This document shows, piece after piece, positions 25,332 through 35,626 of a DNA stretch of 64,000 nucleotides. The first letter of the stretch is position 1, and each line of letters begins with the position of its first letter. The translations under genes were made by a program, and so were the position numbers. This stretch comes from Alteromonas marina (GTDB taxonomy: Bacteria > Pseudomonadota > Gammaproteobacteria > Enterobacterales > Alteromonadaceae): positions 124,001 through 188,000 of the forward strand of contig NZ_JWLW01000003.1 of the NCBI RefSeq assembly GCF_000808575.1, read 5' to 3'. Below the pieces are notes generated by a model, which was not told where the DNA came from, ran no database searches, and saw only the letters and a list, made by a program, of their open reading frames with translations.

Positions 25332-26990
25332 TTATTTTTTATGTCGAGACCAGTAGTCGTTAACCGTTTCTTTCATCTCTTTGCAAAGCAACATGATGCC
25401 GAATAGGTTTGGCAAAGTCATTACCACGATAGCCACAGCTGAAAGTGCCCAAACTAATGTGGTGTCAGAGAATGCAGCCCAAACAAACCCTGCGACGTAG
25501 ATGACGCGATACGGCATTACCGAACGAGGACCGAACAAATATGTCATAGCGCGATCACCATAATATGACCAAGCGATGGCGGTTGAGAACGCAAACAGCA
25601 TAAGCCCAATTGACACGATATATTGACCGAAATCGCCAAAGAAACCGCGAGTAAAGGCAATGGTGGTGAGCGCTGCCGAGTGAACCAGTGACTTACCGCT
25701 TACTTCAAGGTTCTCTTTAACCGGCTTTCCGTCAACAATCTTAAGCGTGCCAGTAAACAAGTCTTCACTACCTACTGCATACTTCACGTCTTCTGCTACA
25801 GACCTAGCGTTAAGCAGTGTAAAACCATCGCTTACAGCCGTGCCGTTAACAACGGTAATTGAGCCAGTATAAGGCTGTACATTGTTACCTTCAATTTCAT
25901 TCAAGTAACCATATAGTTTGTTTACGTCATCCTGATTCGAGTCGTCGTATTGACCTGCAACAAAGTACATGTCTGAACGATCGAAGACGTTTTCGTGTTT
26001 TTCTTTCCACACGCCAGACGACAAAATAACCAAACCCGTTACGGTACAAATTAGAATAGTGTCGATAAAGGGTTCAAGCAGTGACACCATACCTTCTGAA
26101 GCAGGCTCTTTCGTTTTTGCTGCTGCGTGAGCGATAGGTGCAGAGCCTTGACCCGCTTCGTTTGAAAACAAGCCTCGGTTAACCCCACGGTTAAACGCAT
26201 AAGCTAACGAAGCTCCCAAGAAACCACCTGCGGCAGCTGAACCAGTAAACGCATCACCGATAACTGCGGCAAACGAAGGCCCAATGTTGTCTAGGTTGGC
26301 GAAAATAACCGCTAGCGCACCAATAAGGTAGATAACAGCCATAACGGGAACAACGCGCGCTGTAAACGCTGCAATGCGTTGGATACCACCAAGGATTACT
26401 AAAGCAAGAAGAATACCCAGTACACTACCTACCATCCAAGGTTCGAAGCCAAATGTTGCTTCGATACTTTGCGCGATACCATTACTTTGAGGAAGGTTTC
26501 CGGTACCAAATGAGCTGACTACCGTAGCAACAGCAAATGCAACCGCTAACCACTTCATGTTTAGGCGACGGTCCATGTAATACATAGGGCCACCGGCCAT
26601 GGTGCCGTCTTCTGTTTTTACGCGATATTTGTGCGACAGAGTAACTTCAACAAATTTTGTAGTCATACCTAAAAAGGCGGTTACCCACATCCAAAATAGT
26701 GCAGCGGGGCCACCAAGGAAAATAGCGAATGCAACACCTGAGATGTTACCTGTACCTACGGTACCAGACAGTGCGGTTGTAAGTGCGCGAAAGTGCGTGG
26801 TGTCGCCTGGATCGCTTTCTTTATCAAACTTACCGGTAACAACCTGCCAGGCATGTTTAAAGAAACGAATTTGCGGAAATTTAAGATAAACCGTAAAGAA
26901 AAGACCTACGCCTAACAGTACATAAGGAAACCAGAACGCGCCTCCTAAGAATCCATCGAGCATAGTTAGAAAACCATATAACCCTTCCAA
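25332..26990 (-). CDS. Alanine/glycine:cation symporter (AGCS family)
   Basis: 552 residues with about ten membrane segments. AGCS signatures are clear: [31 protein letters not shown] and [20 protein letters not shown]. It takes up alanine or glycine with sodium. It is ~90-100 residues longer than typical AGCS proteins because of a hydrophilic insert at about residues 327-433 ([18 protein letters not shown] to [11 protein letters not shown]) between two helices. The start is TTG at 26990 with AGGGGAA six bases upstream; the first ATG would remove conserved N-terminal residues. Monocistronic, with terminators on both sides. Confidence 0.9.
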   Translation of the reverse strand: MEGLYGFLTMLDGFLGGAFWFPYVLLGVGLFFTVYLKFPQIRFFKHAWQVVTGKFDKESDPGDTTHFRALTTALSGTVGTGNISGVAFAIFLGGPAALFWMWVTAFLGMTTKFVEVTLSHKYRVKTEDGTMAGGPMYYMDRRLNMKWLAVAFAVATVVSSFGTGNLPQSNGIAQSIEATFGFEPWMVGSVLGILLALVILGGIQRIAAFTARVVPVMAVIYLIGALAVIFANLDNIGPSFAAVIGDAFTGSAAAGGFLGASLAYAFNRGVNRGLFSNEAGQGSAPIAHAAAKTKEPASEGMVSLLEPFIDTILICTVTGLVILSSGVWKEKHENVFDRSDMYFVAGQYDDSNQDDVNKLYGYLNEIEGNNVQPYTGSITVVNGTAVSDGFTLLNARSVAEDVKYAVGSEDLFTGTLKIVDGKPVKENLEVSGKSLVHSAALTTIAFTRGFFGDFGQYIVSIGLMLFAFSTAIAWSYYGDRAMTYLFGPRSVMPYRVIYVAGFVWAAFSDTTLVWALSAVAIVVMTLPNLFGIMLLCKEMKETVNDYWSRHKK

Positions 26991-27035
26991 CGTTATTCCC
27001 CTTTTTTATTATGTTTAATTGTTGTTTTATTTTAA

Positions 27036-27074
27036 TAATTAAAAGGCCTCTTTTTGTCGAGGCCTTTTTGCGGA
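27036..27074 (-). terminator. Terminator of the M14 carboxypeptidase gene
   Basis: Stem AAAAGGCCTC / GAGGCCTTTT with an 8-nt loop between the M14 and symporter genes, T run on the minus strand. Confidence 0.75.
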
Positions 27075-27098
27075 AGCTTTCGCTTCCTTATTCTTATT

Positions 27099-28238
27099 TT
27101 ATTGCTCTGATGCTTTTAGCTTTTTAACAACTGCATTCACACCAATAAGTAAATCTTCACCTAATTGACGGCTACGCTGTACCGACCAACCGTAGATATC
27201 GTCCGGTACATCTGCATTGTCTTTAAATGGCATTTCTACCGTGTACGCCATACATTTGAATTTCTCGCCCACTGCATTTGACGCTACGGTTAAATTAGCC
27301 TTGCCTGGCTCATCTTTATCGTAACCAAATTCATCTTGAAACTCTGGCGTAGCGTTCAACAGCGCATCTTTAAACGTATTTTCAAGCATTTTGATGCTGT
27401 CATTGTAGCTAGGGTTACCCTCACTTCCTGCGACAAAGTTGTACGGCAATGCCTCATCACCGTGCAAATCAAGATACATGTCTACACCAATTTCGCTCAT
27501 TGCATTCAGTACGTAAAGTACTTCTGGGCTTTTTTCTTTCGATGGTGTCGCCCACTCACGGTTTAGATTGGTTCCTACAGCGTTGGTACGCAGATGACCG
27601 CGTGCGCTGCCGTCTGGGTTCATGTTTGGCACAATGTAGAAAACAGCATTATCAAGCAACTGTCGCGCCAAACCATCTTGCTCGTCGAGCAGACGATAAA
27701 TAATACCTTCGGCACACCACTCGGCCATGGTTTCGCCAGGGTGTTGACGTGCCGTGATCCAGACTTTTTTCTTTTCTGGTGTTTCTTCACCGATAACCAG
27801 CATAGACATATCACGGCCATCAAGGGTAAGGCCTAGGAATTTGTGCTCGCACAGTAGTGACATCTGCGCGTCGTGTACAAGGTCAAGGTGACGTTCGTAG
27901 CTAAAAGGAATGAAATACGCGAAGTACACACTTGGCTGTTCTAGCGTTAGTGAGAACGTAAGATTGTCACCGTCAAATTCGCTAGGAATTCTAAACCAAG
28001 TTTGACGGTCGTAAGACGCTAGAACGTTATATCCCTTCCAACCTTCTGGATACGCTGACTTAGCCAGATTACCAATCGTCATTGTGTGAGTTACAAAAGT
28101 TTCGCCCACTAAACGAAAATGGAACCACTGAGCAAATTCAGATTGGTTGTCGTTGGGAATGGTTAGACGGATATCGTCTGGTGATTGTGCGCTAACAACT
28201 TCAATGTTACCGCTGTCGAATTGACTGGAAATATGCAT
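27099..28238 (-). CDS. M14-family zinc carboxypeptidase (cytosolic carboxypeptidase type)
   Basis: 379 residues. A beta-rich N-terminal domain (~1-120), as in the AGBL/CCP-like M14D group, precedes the peptidase. Zinc ligands are in RQHPGETMAEW (HxxE) and LDLHGDEALPYN (His); substrate-binding NPDGSARGHLRTN and NLNREW follow the family; the catalytic Glu is in YTVEMPF. No signal peptide, so cytoplasmic. Bacterial members are thought to trim C-terminal residues of peptides or cell-wall fragments; substrate unknown. Confidence 0.85.
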   Translation of the reverse strand: MHISSQFDSGNIEVVSAQSPDDIRLTIPNDNQSEFAQWFHFRLVGETFVTHTMTIGNLAKSAYPEGWKGYNVLASYDRQTWFRIPSEFDGDNLTFSLTLEQPSVYFAYFIPFSYERHLDLVHDAQMSLLCEHKFLGLTLDGRDMSMLVIGEETPEKKKVWITARQHPGETMAEWCAEGIIYRLLDEQDGLARQLLDNAVFYIVPNMNPDGSARGHLRTNAVGTNLNREWATPSKEKSPEVLYVLNAMSEIGVDMYLDLHGDEALPYNFVAGSEGNPSYNDSIKMLENTFKDALLNATPEFQDEFGYDKDEPGKANLTVASNAVGEKFKCMAYTVEMPFKDNADVPDDIYGWSVQRSRQLGEDLLIGVNAVVKKLKASEQ

Positions 28239-28351
28239 AGACTGTCGTTTTCCTCATTATTTGAGCGCTAATTTAGCATAGACGTAAACACAAATTCCAC
28301 GCACACAGCGGGTTTTATACTATCGAAAGTATACAAAATGTTTACACCATC

Positions 28352-28380
28352 AAAAAACCGACCACTTAGGTCGGTTTTTT
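28352..28380. terminator. Bidirectional terminator between GAPDH and M14 genes
   Basis: AAAAAACCGACC / GGTCGGTTTTTT with a 5-nt loop. Confidence 0.85.
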
Positions 28381-28406
28381 ATACAGTTAATTAAACTGCG
28401 CGTTGC

Positions 28407-29852
28407 TTACAGCGGCAACGTAGGGAAGCTTAGTCCTGCCATGTCACGAACTACGCGTAGCACCTGACAGCTATAACCAAACTCATTGTCGTACCACACA
28501 TACAGCGTCAAGCGGTTGTCTGCAGCGATAGTTGCCTGAGAGTCAATCACAGAGGCCGCGCGAGAGCCAACTAAGTCTGTAGACACAATCTCTTTACTTG
28601 CCGTGTAGTCAATTTGGTGCTGAAGTTTCGAGAATAACGCGGTATCGCGCAAGAACTCGTTAACTGCAATGCGGTCCACTGACGTTTTAAGGTTTAGATT
28701 CAAAATCGCTAGCGATACGTTAGGCGTAGGCACGCGAATAGCGTTACCGGTAAGTTTACCCGCTAATTTCGGGTACGCCTTAGCAACCGCCTTCGCTGCG
28801 CCCGTTTCGGTAATAACCATATTAAGTGGTGCACTGCGTCCACGACGGTCACCTTTGTGATAGTTATCAATAAGGTTTTGGTCGTTAGTGTAAGAGTGAA
28901 CGGTTTCAACGTGACCGTTTTCGATACCATATTCCTCGTCTAGCGCTTTTAGCACTGGCGTTATCGCGTTAGTGGTACAGCTTGCTGCAGACACGATAGT
29001 ATCTTCAGGTGTTACTTCTTCGTCGTTTACACCGTGTACGATGTTCTTAATATCACCTTTACCTGGCGCAGTAAGAATAGCTTTCGCTGCACCTTTAGCT
29101 TTAAGGTGAAGACCAAGGCCATCGCGGTCACGCCAAATACCTGTGTTATCAACGATGATGGCGTTATCGATACCATATTGAGTGTAATCCACTTCATCTG
29201 GGCTGTTGGCATAAATGACTTGAATGTACGAACCGTTTGCTTTTAGCGCGTTACGTTCGTGATCAACTGTGATGCTGCCGTTGAACGGCCCATGCACTGA
29301 ATCGCGGCGCAGTAAGCTTGCGCGCTTTTCTAGGTCGCCATCGCGCCCGCCACGAACCACTACGGCACGTAAGCGAAGCTTGTTGTTTTTACCTTGACGC
29401 TCAATAAGTAAGCGAGCAAGTAAACGACCTATACGGCCAAAACCATATAGTACAACGTCCTGAGGTTTCTGATCGTCCTCTTTGTCGGCAACGTCGTTTA
29501 GTTTTTCGTTAAGGTAGGCCGTAAGGTCGTTGTTGTCGACCGCAGAACCGTAGTGAAAATCAAAAGCTAATTTCCCAATATCAATTTGAGCCGGAGCAAG
29601 CTTCATGTTGCTCAGGGCTTCTAAAATTGGAAAGCTTTCGCGTAGACGTAGCTTAATACCTTCGTGCAGACGCACTTTGCGGTGCGCTTTAATAACATCA
29701 ATAGCACTGGCGTTCAGTAGCGAGCGTCCATAAACTGAAATTTCAACTGCCTTATTGCGGTACAATTTACCAATAAGGGGCAACATCATTTCTGCGTATT
29801 CCTGACGCTCTTGCCAGCTGCTCTGTAATTCCTGCTCAAACTGTTGATTCAT
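28407..29852 (-). CDS. gapB: Glyceraldehyde-3-phosphate dehydrogenase, long form
   Basis: 481 residues, ~150 more than classical GAPDH because of an N-terminal extension (residues 1-~125) before the NAD(P)-binding [13 protein letters not shown]. The catalytic cysteine lies in SAASCTTNAITP. A C-terminal GAPDH domain follows (VPTPNVSLAILNL, WYDNEFGYSCQV). Long GAPDHs of this type occur in Shewanella, Vibrio and Pseudomonas beside a classical gap and are often linked with gluconeogenesis; that role is inferred. A second, classical gap lies at 40405. The symbol is by analogy. Confidence 0.85.
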   Translation of the reverse strand: MNQQFEQELQSSWQERQEYAEMMLPLIGKLYRNKAVEISVYGRSLLNASAIDVIKAHRKVRLHEGIKLRLRESFPILEALSNMKLAPAQIDIGKLAFDFHYGSAVDNNDLTAYLNEKLNDVADKEDDQKPQDVVLYGFGRIGRLLARLLIERQGKNNKLRLRAVVVRGGRDGDLEKRASLLRRDSVHGPFNGSITVDHERNALKANGSYIQVIYANSPDEVDYTQYGIDNAIIVDNTGIWRDRDGLGLHLKAKGAAKAILTAPGKGDIKNIVHGVNDEEVTPEDTIVSAASCTTNAITPVLKALDEEYGIENGHVETVHSYTNDQNLIDNYHKGDRRGRSAPLNMVITETGAAKAVAKAYPKLAGKLTGNAIRVPTPNVSLAILNLNLKTSVDRIAVNEFLRDTALFSKLQHQIDYTASKEIVSTDLVGSRAASVIDSQATIAADNRLTLYVWYDNEFGYSCQVLRVVRDMAGLSFPTLPL

Positions 29853-30068
29853 GCTTCTGCCTTCATCGATATTAATTTAACGGTGTTGTCGTTGTTGCAA
29901 GCGCGACCACTTATTAACTGGCACAATTGCTTTCAACAAATCCTAATTACGCGTCAGCTTTTTATTATTTTTAGGGTACACTAGGTGAGTTTTCGCCTGA
30001 CGGTGACGAGCAGTATCTTAAATAAACAAGCAAGGAAGACCAAATTGTTGATAAGTTTCAAAACCTCT

Positions 30069-30929
30069 ATGAAAACTCGTATAACAACGAATTTATTTAG
30101 TAAGTTTCCAACAAAAGGTTATGTAACGACGGTGTGGCTCGCAGCAGCGACAACACTGACGGGTTGTGGCGATCTTTTTGAACCTACTATCAGTGAAATT
30201 TGTGAATCTCACAGCGAGATTTGCTTAGATTTGAGTTTGGATGCCCGTTGTCGCGGCGAGCGAGCTGAGATTATTCGCCTGCGTTACTACAATCAAGATT
30301 CAAAAGACGACGCTTACAAATTCCCACTTCTTCTGAGCTTCGAAGAGTATCTCACCTGCGTTGAAGAAGTGCAGCATATCGAACACGTTAAACGCAAAGG
30401 CAAGGAAGCGACACGGCTAAAAGGCGTTATTACTGCTCAGCGTGAAATTAAACGCCTAAGCCGCGAGACGAAAGACTCCCTTGATCCTTACCTTTCTTAC
30501 TATCATTGGACACGATATAACGACAAAGAGGCTTTTCATCGCTTTGAGCGCTACGCTGCCAGCAACCGCGTAAGCGATCCAAAGCTACTGGTCGCACTGG
30601 CCTCTGTTCAGATTAAAACAGACCAAAAGCGTACTATTGAAACCTTATATCGCGCGCTAAGTTTATATAAAGATAGCGACGACATTGATGTCAGTATTTT
30701 CTACTCGCTTGCTTCAATGGGAATGGATATGGACAACTATCGTTTTTCTTACGTCTGGTATGGTGTGGCTGAAGCCTTCGATGAGAGACTTAACGACACT
30801 CAGCGTGTTCAACTTGGACAACGATATGCCCTTCCAGTAGGTATTCTAGATAACATTGTTGATGAAATAGTCAGTAATTTGAATAGCGCGACCTTCAACG
30901 CAGATTCATTGAAACTGGATAAGCTCTAA
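30069..30929 (+). CDS. DUF2989 family lipoprotein
   Basis: From the ATG at 30069: 286 residues with a signal ending in TTLTGC, so a lipoprotein, then the DUF2989 body (TISEICESHSEICLDLSLDARCRGER, YYHWTRYNDKEAFHRFERY, SYVWYGVAEAFDERLNDTQR). Helical repeats in the C-terminal part look TPR-like. The start is uncertain: a TTG at 30045 has a better ribosome site (AAGGAAG). Function unknown. Divergent from the long GAPDH gene. Confidence 0.8.
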   Translation: MKTRITTNLFSKFPTKGYVTTVWLAAATTLTGCGDLFEPTISEICESHSEICLDLSLDARCRGERAEIIRLRYYNQDSKDDAYKFPLLLSFEEYLTCVEEVQHIEHVKRKGKEATRLKGVITAQREIKRLSRETKDSLDPYLSYYHWTRYNDKEAFHRFERYAASNRVSDPKLLVALASVQIKTDQKRTIETLYRALSLYKDSDDIDVSIFYSLASMGMDMDNYRFSYVWYGVAEAFDERLNDTQRVQLGQRYALPVGILDNIVDEIVSNLNSATFNADSLKLDKL

Positions 30930-30971
30930 TTTTTTGAAACTCAATTACACAATTTCATTGGTAAATAATTA

Positions 30972-31000
30972 AAAAAACCGCCGTTTATGGGCGGTTTTTT
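30972..31000 (+). terminator. Terminator of the DUF2989 gene
   Basis: AAAAAACCGCC / GGCGGTTTTTT with a 7-nt loop; also usable from msrB. Confidence 0.85.
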
Positions 31001-31081
31001 ATGATTGGATCTCTCGACTTTCCACATGAGGTCAAAATTTAATCAGATGTTTACCTTAATCAAGCGCTCACCTAGGGCTTT

Positions 31082-31510
31082 TTAACCTTTAATTTGTGTA
31101 TCATCTTCGCCTTTAAAGGTCATAGATAGCGAATTTACGCAGTAGCGTTGACCCGTTGGCGCAGGACCATCTGGAAATACATGGCCTAAGTGCGAGCCAC
31201 ACTGCTTACAAAATATCTCAACCCTACGCATACCGTGACTCAAGTCTTCTCTGTAATCTACATTACCGTCATCAAGCTGCTTATAGAATGAAGGCCATCC
31301 ACAACCAGCATCAAATTTAGTATCTGAGGGGAAAAGTGGCGCTTCGCAGCACTTACACACGTACAATCCATCTCGCTGCTCGTCTAACAATACTCCAGTG
31401 AAAGGTCGCTCAGTACCCGCTTCGCGGCATACATAATATTCCTCGTCAGTGAGCTCAGTTTTCCAGTCTTTTTTAGCTATTGATGCGTTTGCTTTTTCAT
31501 CTGTCGACAT
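31082..31510 (-). CDS. msrB: Peptide-methionine (R)-S-oxide reductase
   Basis: 142 residues, single MsrB domain. Zinc-site cysteines are in CKCCEAPLF and FCKQCGSHLGHV; substrate motif FDAGCGWPSF; catalytic cysteine in RYCVNSLSM. It reduces methionine-R-sulfoxide in proteins with thioredoxin. No signal peptide, so cytoplasmic. Start ATG with AGAGG upstream. Separated from the upstream gnd gene by a terminator hairpin. Confidence 0.95.
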   Translation of the reverse strand: MSTDEKANASIAKKDWKTELTDEEYYVCREAGTERPFTGVLLDEQRDGLYVCKCCEAPLFPSDTKFDAGCGWPSFYKQLDDGNVDYREDLSHGMRRVEIFCKQCGSHLGHVFPDGPAPTGQRYCVNSLSMTFKGEDDTQIKG

Positions 31511-31530
31511 AACTTACCTCTTAAAACAAA

Positions 31531-31560
31531 AAAGGTGTATTTGAAAACAAATACACCTTT
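31531..31560 (-). terminator. Terminator of gnd
   Basis: 13-bp perfect stem AAAGGTGTATTTG / CAAATACACCTTT with a 4-nt loop and a T tract on the minus strand. Confidence 0.85.
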
Positions 31561-31609
31561 CGATAGTTTACGCTCAATTATGAGCGCGTGTAACACTATT
31601 TAGTTCATA

Positions 31610-33163
31610 CTATTTTTTGATAGCGGTTTGCGGACGTGCAGGATCACTCCACTCGATGTGATACTTTTTACCAGCTGGCTTATCTACACGCTGATAGGTA
31701 TGTGCGCCAAAATAATCGCGTTGTCCTTGCAGCAAATTAGCAGGTAACACAGCTGTGCGATATGAATCGTAATAGCTTAGCGCCGACATCATTGCAGGGC
31801 AAGGCACGCCAGCCAGTGTCGCTTGGGCGATAGACTCACGCCAGTCAGCTTGATACTGCGTAATTTGTTCCGCAAAGAACGGGTCCAATAGCAAGTTGGC
31901 TAAGTCTTCGTTATTCTCGTAAGCCTGAGAAATAGACTGAAGAAATACGGCGCGAATAATACAGCCTGCACGCCATATTTTCGCTATTTCACCAAACTCC
32001 AGTGTCCAGCCGTGTTCTTTGCCTGCCATAGCCATTAACTGGAAGCCCTGTGCGTACGCACAGATCTTAGAGCAATAAAGCGCTTGCTCTAGCTTGTTGA
32101 TGATCGACATTTTCTCATCATCGCTGAACGATGGCGCATCAGGGCCTGAAAGGACCTTACTCGCAGCTACACGCTCGTCTTTCAAACTAGAGATACTGCG
32201 CGCGAATACCGCAGAAGTGATGGTCTGTGCCGGACTACCTACTTGTAATGCGCTTACTGCAGTCCAAAGGCCTGTACCTTTTTGACCTGCTCTATCTAAG
32301 ATCACATCAACCAACGGCTGCTGTGTTTCTGGATCCATTTGCTCAAGAACTTCAGCACTAATTTCCATCAGGTAGCTATTCAGCTTGCCTTCGTTCCAGC
32401 GACGAAACACCTCTGCTATTTCAGCTGGCGCCATATGTAGCGCTTCGCGCATAACATGGTAAGTTTCGCAGATAAGCTGCATGTCGGCGTATTCGATACC
32501 GTTGTGCACCATTTTTACATAGTGCCCGGCTCCAACCGGACCGATGTAGGTCGCACATGGTTCGCCTTCTAACACTGGTTGACCTGGCGTATGGCTTTCT
32601 AATGGTTTACCTGTTTCTGGGTCAACCTTTGCAGCAATAGCTTTAAGAACAGGCTCAATGCGTGTCCATGCATAAGGGTTGCCTGAAGGCATAAGAGATG
32701 GCCCGAAACGAGCGCCTACTTCACCACCTGACACGGCGGTAGAGAAGAAGATAAATTTACCTTTGTACTGCTCTTCACGTGCTACAGAGTCTGTCCACAA
32801 ACTGTTGCCAGTATCAACCACGATATCGTCAGCGTGAATTCCGGCGTCAATAAGATGATTGCAAACGTGGTCAACAGGATCGCCAGCAGGCACAGAGATA
32901 ATAATAAGATGCGGGGCTTTTAACTTGCTTAAAAGCTCGGTGTAAGAACTGCAGCCTTCAACGCGAGGCTCAGTATTTTCAGCTCTTTCGCTTGCGTCTT
33001 TGGCAAGAATAGACTCAACTTTATTTTGGTCTAAATCGAAACACGCTACACGATAGCCGTGGTCCACTAGGTTCATGGTAAGGTTACTACCCATCACCCC
33101 TAAACCGATAAAACCAATGTCACACGACTTGTCTTCGTGCGAATTACCACCTTTCTTTTGCAT
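31610..33163 (-). CDS. gnd: 6-phosphogluconate dehydrogenase (decarboxylating)
   Basis: 517 residues from the ATG at 33163 (GAGG upstream; the frame extends to 33196 without support). NAD(P)-binding GFIGLGVMGSNLTMN, substrate site VSGGEVGARFGPSLMPSG, active-site GAGHYVKMVHNGIEYADMQ and C-terminal dimer tail are present. Converts 6-phosphogluconate to ribulose 5-phosphate with NADP reduction. It is a single-gene unit and not part of the zwf operon 13 kb away, so the pentose-phosphate and Entner-Doudoroff branches are transcribed separately. Slightly longer than the usual ~470-480 residues. Confidence 0.95.
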   Translation of the reverse strand: MQKKGGNSHEDKSCDIGFIGLGVMGSNLTMNLVDHGYRVACFDLDQNKVESILAKDASERAENTEPRVEGCSSYTELLSKLKAPHLIIISVPAGDPVDHVCNHLIDAGIHADDIVVDTGNSLWTDSVAREEQYKGKFIFFSTAVSGGEVGARFGPSLMPSGNPYAWTRIEPVLKAIAAKVDPETGKPLESHTPGQPVLEGEPCATYIGPVGAGHYVKMVHNGIEYADMQLICETYHVMREALHMAPAEIAEVFRRWNEGKLNSYLMEISAEVLEQMDPETQQPLVDVILDRAGQKGTGLWTAVSALQVGSPAQTITSAVFARSISSLKDERVAASKVLSGPDAPSFSDDEKMSIINKLEQALYCSKICAYAQGFQLMAMAGKEHGWTLEFGEIAKIWRAGCIIRAVFLQSISQAYENNEDLANLLLDPFFAEQITQYQADWRESIAQATLAGVPCPAMMSALSYYDSYRTAVLPANLLQGQRDYFGAHTYQRVDKPAGKKYHIEWSDPARPQTAIKK

Positions 33164-33491
33164 AGGAACACCCTCACATTTCAGATGGCTGCGCATGATA
33201 CCACCTGAAAGAATAAAGAACAGTCTAAGCTAACAATTTAGTGCGCAGTGGTGTAATTGTCACCAGCGGTAAACATTAACGGGTTTTGTAAGCAAGTTTA
33301 GCCGAGACTTTGGCACGCATTCAGCACCTGCGTTATGCGCTTTTACCCATGCTGTATGAAATTCACACAAAGGTAAAGACTCTGTTTCCTATTCAGCTAA
33401 AGTGCACTGGGTAAAGTGCCGTTTAGCGGCACTCTGAAATTCGTTAACGGCACTCTTAACCAAGTATAAGGTCGTATTGTAAGCCATTATT
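33164..33491. other. Intergenic region between gnd and glgX
   Basis: About 330 bp. It contains the gnd promoter and, near glgX, a hairpin AGTGCCG/CGGCACT (33415-33433) that could terminate glgX on the minus strand (TTTACC follows). A third copy of CGGCACTCT lies just beyond. No gene. Confidence 0.5.
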
Positions 33492-35579
33492 CTATCCAGA
33501 GAACTGAGAGAAACTGAACAAGGTTAGCGATTTGCTGGCCTGTAAAAACACCTTCTGAATGCAAATTGAAGGCTGTTCTTCAAGAGAGCTGTAGCGCGTA
33601 TCCAGGTGCATGGTCCACCCTCCCCTGGGTATGACAGAAGGTAGGTGAAAACGCACGTCGCTTTCACTTGCATTAACACACAAGAACCAATGCTCTGGCT
33701 TCTGTTCGCCCGTTACACAACCTTTTATTTCCACACCAAACGCCTTGTTATGATGCGCATTCCAATCTTCAGACGCTTTGTCAGAACCATCGGGCTTATA
33801 CCAATTTATTTCTTTTACATTTCGTGAGAGCGTAAAAGTATCATCGTTCAGCTTTAGTTCGCTTAACAGTGAAGAGGACTGACGCAAACGGATCACATAT
33901 TGGCAGAAGCTAAGAAAATCTTGCTTGCGCTTGTTTAATTCCCAATTCATCCAGCTAATAGGATTATCCTGACAATAGGCATTATTATTGCCATTTTGGG
34001 TGCGGCTTAATTCATCGCCACCAAGAATATGCGGTGTACCTTGCGAGAAGATCAGAGTTGCAAAGAGATTGCGCTTTTGACGCTCACGCATTGCGAGTAT
34101 CTGCTCGTCATTCGTTTCCCCCTCAATACCATAATTGGCAGACAGGTTGTGTCCATGGCCATCTCGGTTTTCTTCTAAGTTATCGAGATTGTGACGTTCG
34201 GCGTAGGTCACTATATCGTGCAGCGTGAACCCATCGTGATATGTCACGTTATTTACCGACGTACTGATATGTCGATGGCCTTTGTGAAATATATCCCGTG
34301 AGCCCATTAAGCGGGTAGCAAAGTCCGCGGTAACGCCATCGTCTCCACGCCAGAAGGCGCGCACCGTATCGCGGTATTTATCATTCACCTCTAACCACGG
34401 AGACGGGAAGTTACCCACTTGGTAGCCTCCAGGCCCAATATCCCAGGGTTCGGCAAGCAATACTTTCTCTTTTAAGACAGGATCGCTATTAATGGCTCTC
34501 AATAGCCCAGATTTTTTACTATATTCTTGTGGCTCTCTTCCCAAGCATACTGCTAAATCGAAACGAAAGCCGTCAACGCCAATTACGGATACCCAGTGGC
34601 GCATGGCATCTAAAATAAGTCCCATCATAAATGGCTGCGCGGTATTTACCGTGTTACCGCAGCCTGAGTGGTTGGAATAAACCAATTCTCCGTTTTTCGT
34701 TTGCTCTAATAAGTACGCTTGGTAAGGGCAAAACCCCTTATAAGAAAGAATAGGACCGCCATTGCCTGCCTCTGCTGTATGGTTAAATACCACATCAACA
34801 ATCACCTCAAGTCCGGCTGTATGATAAGCATCAACCATAGACTTCAGTTCAGCAAGCGCGTCTGACACACCGTAGCGTGGTTCAGGCGCAAAGAAGTTAA
34901 CCGGGTTGTATCCCCAATAATTAGTTAAGCCTTTCTCTGTTATAAATGGTTCAGGCATGAATGAGCACAACGGCATAAATTGCACCGTGGTTATGCCTAA
35001 TGCTTTGAGATGCTTGATGACACTCGGATGGGCAGCACCGATGAATTTGCCACGATGTTCTTTAGGTACATCGGGATGGAGTTTTGTGAGCCCTTTAATA
35101 TGTGCTTCGTAAACTACTCGCTTGTGTTTCGGGATAACAGGCGCGCTAACATGACTGGGCGCATAGTCATTTTGATCAATTACTATGCACTTGGGGATCA
35201 TAAACTGAGAGTCATGTTTGTATTGCCTAGCGTCCCATTTTATTGCGCGACTAATTTTCTTGGCATAAGGGTCGATCAGCAGTTTGTCGGTGGGTACTGC
35301 ATGTAACCCTCCCTCACCGCGTTCTACGCGATAACCATAGTATTGTCCTGCGCTAACGCCGCTAAAGTAGCCATGCCAGACATCACCGGTTTTCTCAGGC
35401 AAAGGATGCTCACTCACCGCCTCTTCTGTGTCACTATTGAAAAAACACAGCACGACCGCCTTCGCATCGGGCGCGTATACGGCAAAATTACACCCATCTT
35501 GTGTAACTGTTGCGCCAAGTGGATATACCTTCCCCATTCCACTTTCTACAATTAGTGCGGTGTCTCGAATTTCGTTCAC
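33492..35579 (-). CDS. glgX: Glycogen debranching enzyme GlgX (isoamylase type, GH13)
   Basis: 695 residues. N-terminal CBM48 (~20-110), then the GH13 barrel: VVFNHTAEAG (region I), GFRFDLAVCLGRE (nucleophile Asp), LLAEPWDIGPGGYQVG (acid Glu) and NYVTYHDGF-like NNVTYHDGFTLHD. Removes alpha-1,6 branches from phosphorylase-limit glycogen. The frame starts at GTG 35579; an ATG at 35537 is the alternative (the E. coli protein starts a few residues before GKxxPLGA). Follows glgB by 47 bp, with a hairpin between. Confidence 0.95.
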   Translation of the reverse strand: MNEIRDTALIVESGMGKVYPLGATVTQDGCNFAVYAPDAKAVVLCFFNSDTEEAVSEHPLPEKTGDVWHGYFSGVSAGQYYGYRVERGEGGLHAVPTDKLLIDPYAKKISRAIKWDARQYKHDSQFMIPKCIVIDQNDYAPSHVSAPVIPKHKRVVYEAHIKGLTKLHPDVPKEHRGKFIGAAHPSVIKHLKALGITTVQFMPLCSFMPEPFITEKGLTNYWGYNPVNFFAPEPRYGVSDALAELKSMVDAYHTAGLEVIVDVVFNHTAEAGNGGPILSYKGFCPYQAYLLEQTKNGELVYSNHSGCGNTVNTAQPFMMGLILDAMRHWVSVIGVDGFRFDLAVCLGREPQEYSKKSGLLRAINSDPVLKEKVLLAEPWDIGPGGYQVGNFPSPWLEVNDKYRDTVRAFWRGDDGVTADFATRLMGSRDIFHKGHRHISTSVNNVTYHDGFTLHDIVTYAERHNLDNLEENRDGHGHNLSANYGIEGETNDEQILAMRERQKRNLFATLIFSQGTPHILGGDELSRTQNGNNNAYCQDNPISWMNWELNKRKQDFLSFCQYVIRLRQSSSLLSELKLNDDTFTLSRNVKEINWYKPDGSDKASEDWNAHHNKAFGVEIKGCVTGEQKPEHWFLCVNASESDVRFHLPSVIPRGGWTMHLDTRYSSLEEQPSICIQKVFLQASKSLTLFSFSQFSG

Positions 35580-35601
35580 TTCGTTCTCAATTTATCTCTT
35601 C

Positions 35602-35622
35602 ACTAGGGCGTGTCGCCCTAGT
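35602..35622 (-). other. Hairpin between glgB and glgX
   Basis: ACTAGGGCG / CGCCCTAGT with a 3-nt loop and no T run: more likely an mRNA-stabilising or partial-termination element than a full terminator. Confidence 0.5.
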
Positions 35623-35626
35623 CGGA

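Noticed and set aside
26991..27098. Glycine riboswitch before the alanine/glycine symporter
   Set aside because: The leader is under 110 bp and taken up by the preceding terminator; no conserved riboswitch core is visible.
33250..33270. TGTAATTGTCACC in the gnd upstream region as a HexR box
   Set aside because: Only the left half fits.
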